Shown here piece after piece: positions 63,552 through 64,000 of a stretch of DNA of 64,000 nt. The translations under genes and the position numbers were made by a program. Numbering within the stretch: the stretch's first letter is position 1; every line of letters begins with the position of its first letter. The DNA is taken from NCBI GenBank assembly GCA_951799445.1, contig OX637296.1:14756001-14820000 (forward strand), given 5' to 3'. The notes below the pieces were generated by a model, which ran no database searches, had not been told where the DNA came from, and saw nothing but the letters and a program-made list of their open reading frames with translations. This DNA is from Pseudisothecium myosuroides (taxonomy: Eukaryota > Streptophyta > Bryopsida > Hypnales > Lembophyllaceae).

Positions 63552-64000
63552 ACCTTAAAGGACCGGCATGCATTTTTTGGCTATATAGAAATTTTGGGTA
63601 GGTACTAGAAATTTTCATATTTTAAGCTGAAATTTTAATAGAAGGTGGGCACGAGGAATATCTTTCAAATGCACTAAATTTCAGGACATTTGGAAATTAG
63701 AGTCAAAAGTTATGGCCAAATATGTTACTTTTTTTCATAATTGGGCAATCTGGGCAGCAAAAAAAATTTGGCAAAAGTTTGATTTTTTTTTTTTAATATT
63801 TTTTTTCTCGTAGACTATATTTTTGTCTATTTGGAAAGCTTTGATTCATTTCATTTGGACTTGTTATGAGAAAGTTATGGACATTCTTGTTTTTTGGGCA
63901 ATTAGAGCATCTTCTTGAAAAAAATAACTTGTAGGATTCATTTCTAAATGCTAATTTTGCAATTTAAAAAAAAAAAAAATTCTCATGGTTTAATTTACTT
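63552..64000 (+). mobile_element. Family A element A14 (left half, runs off the window)
   Basis: TTAA (63548-63551) then ACCTTAAAGGACCGGCATGC. Collinear with A13 through TTTAAGCTGAAATTTTAATA, AAGTTATGGCCAAATATG and AAAGTTATGGACATTC to the end. The third base of the terminus has changed. Confidence 0.8.

Noticed and set aside
30..64000. Possible CRISPR array, bacterial operon or organellar insert
   Set aside because: No regularly spaced identical repeats with unique spacers, no dense gene packing, and no plastid or mitochondrial genes other than the nuclear-encoded, intron-containing S9.

Overview
The window is AT-rich, repeat-laden nuclear DNA from a streptophyte (a land plant or close algal relative). 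Two recognisable genes show this: the last exon of the nuclear gene for plastid ribosomal protein uS9c near the left end (1275-1562, +), and a complete single-exon Dof zinc-finger transcription factor near the right end (59638-60819, +). Dof proteins occur only in the green lineage. Exons are GC-rich beside very AT-rich surroundings. The low gene density and dense MITE load suggest a large genome; I cannot name the species. There are no bacterial operons, CRISPR arrays or confident tRNA/rRNA genes.

Layout. 1-1.9 kb: uS9c intron (built from diverged tandem duplications), terminal exon and 3' region. 2-7.3 kb: mostly non-coding, with a TTAA-flanked element sitting inside another inverted-repeat element. 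7.3-9.5 kb: a probable low-copy gene of unknown function with a coding-like exon at 8562-8804. 9.5-58 kb: almost wall-to-wall short non-autonomous DNA elements, nested and duplicated, plus tandem arrays and tiny retroposed fragments. 58.8-61.9 kb: the Dof gene with its leader and downstream repeats. 62-63.4 kb: low-copy sequence with a probable minus-strand terminal exon. The right edge is again repeat.

I sorted the repeats by hand using termini, target duplications and interiors. Family A (about 900 bp) has CCCCTAAAGG ends and TTAA target duplications, like piggyBac. Families B, C, D and E share AGGTA...TACCT ends and TA target duplications, as expected for Tc1/mariner-type MITEs. Further families (F, H, I, K, M, N, O, Q and one Mutator-like element) have one to a few copies each. 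Several nested insertions and near-paralogous empty sites inside this one window fix exact element borders.

The most intriguing pattern is a roughly 30-60 nt core, CATAACTTTTG followed 8-14 nt later by TCCAAATG or a variant. It recurs in families A, B, C, D and N although their ends and sizes differ, and several times within one A element. Also notable are micro-retroposons (27-117 bp insertions with an A-rich tail and 12-16 bp target duplications), a 355 bp near-perfect hairpin, and a Dof leader carrying a 36-codon uORF. Family names are labels made for this window only; no database search was possible.
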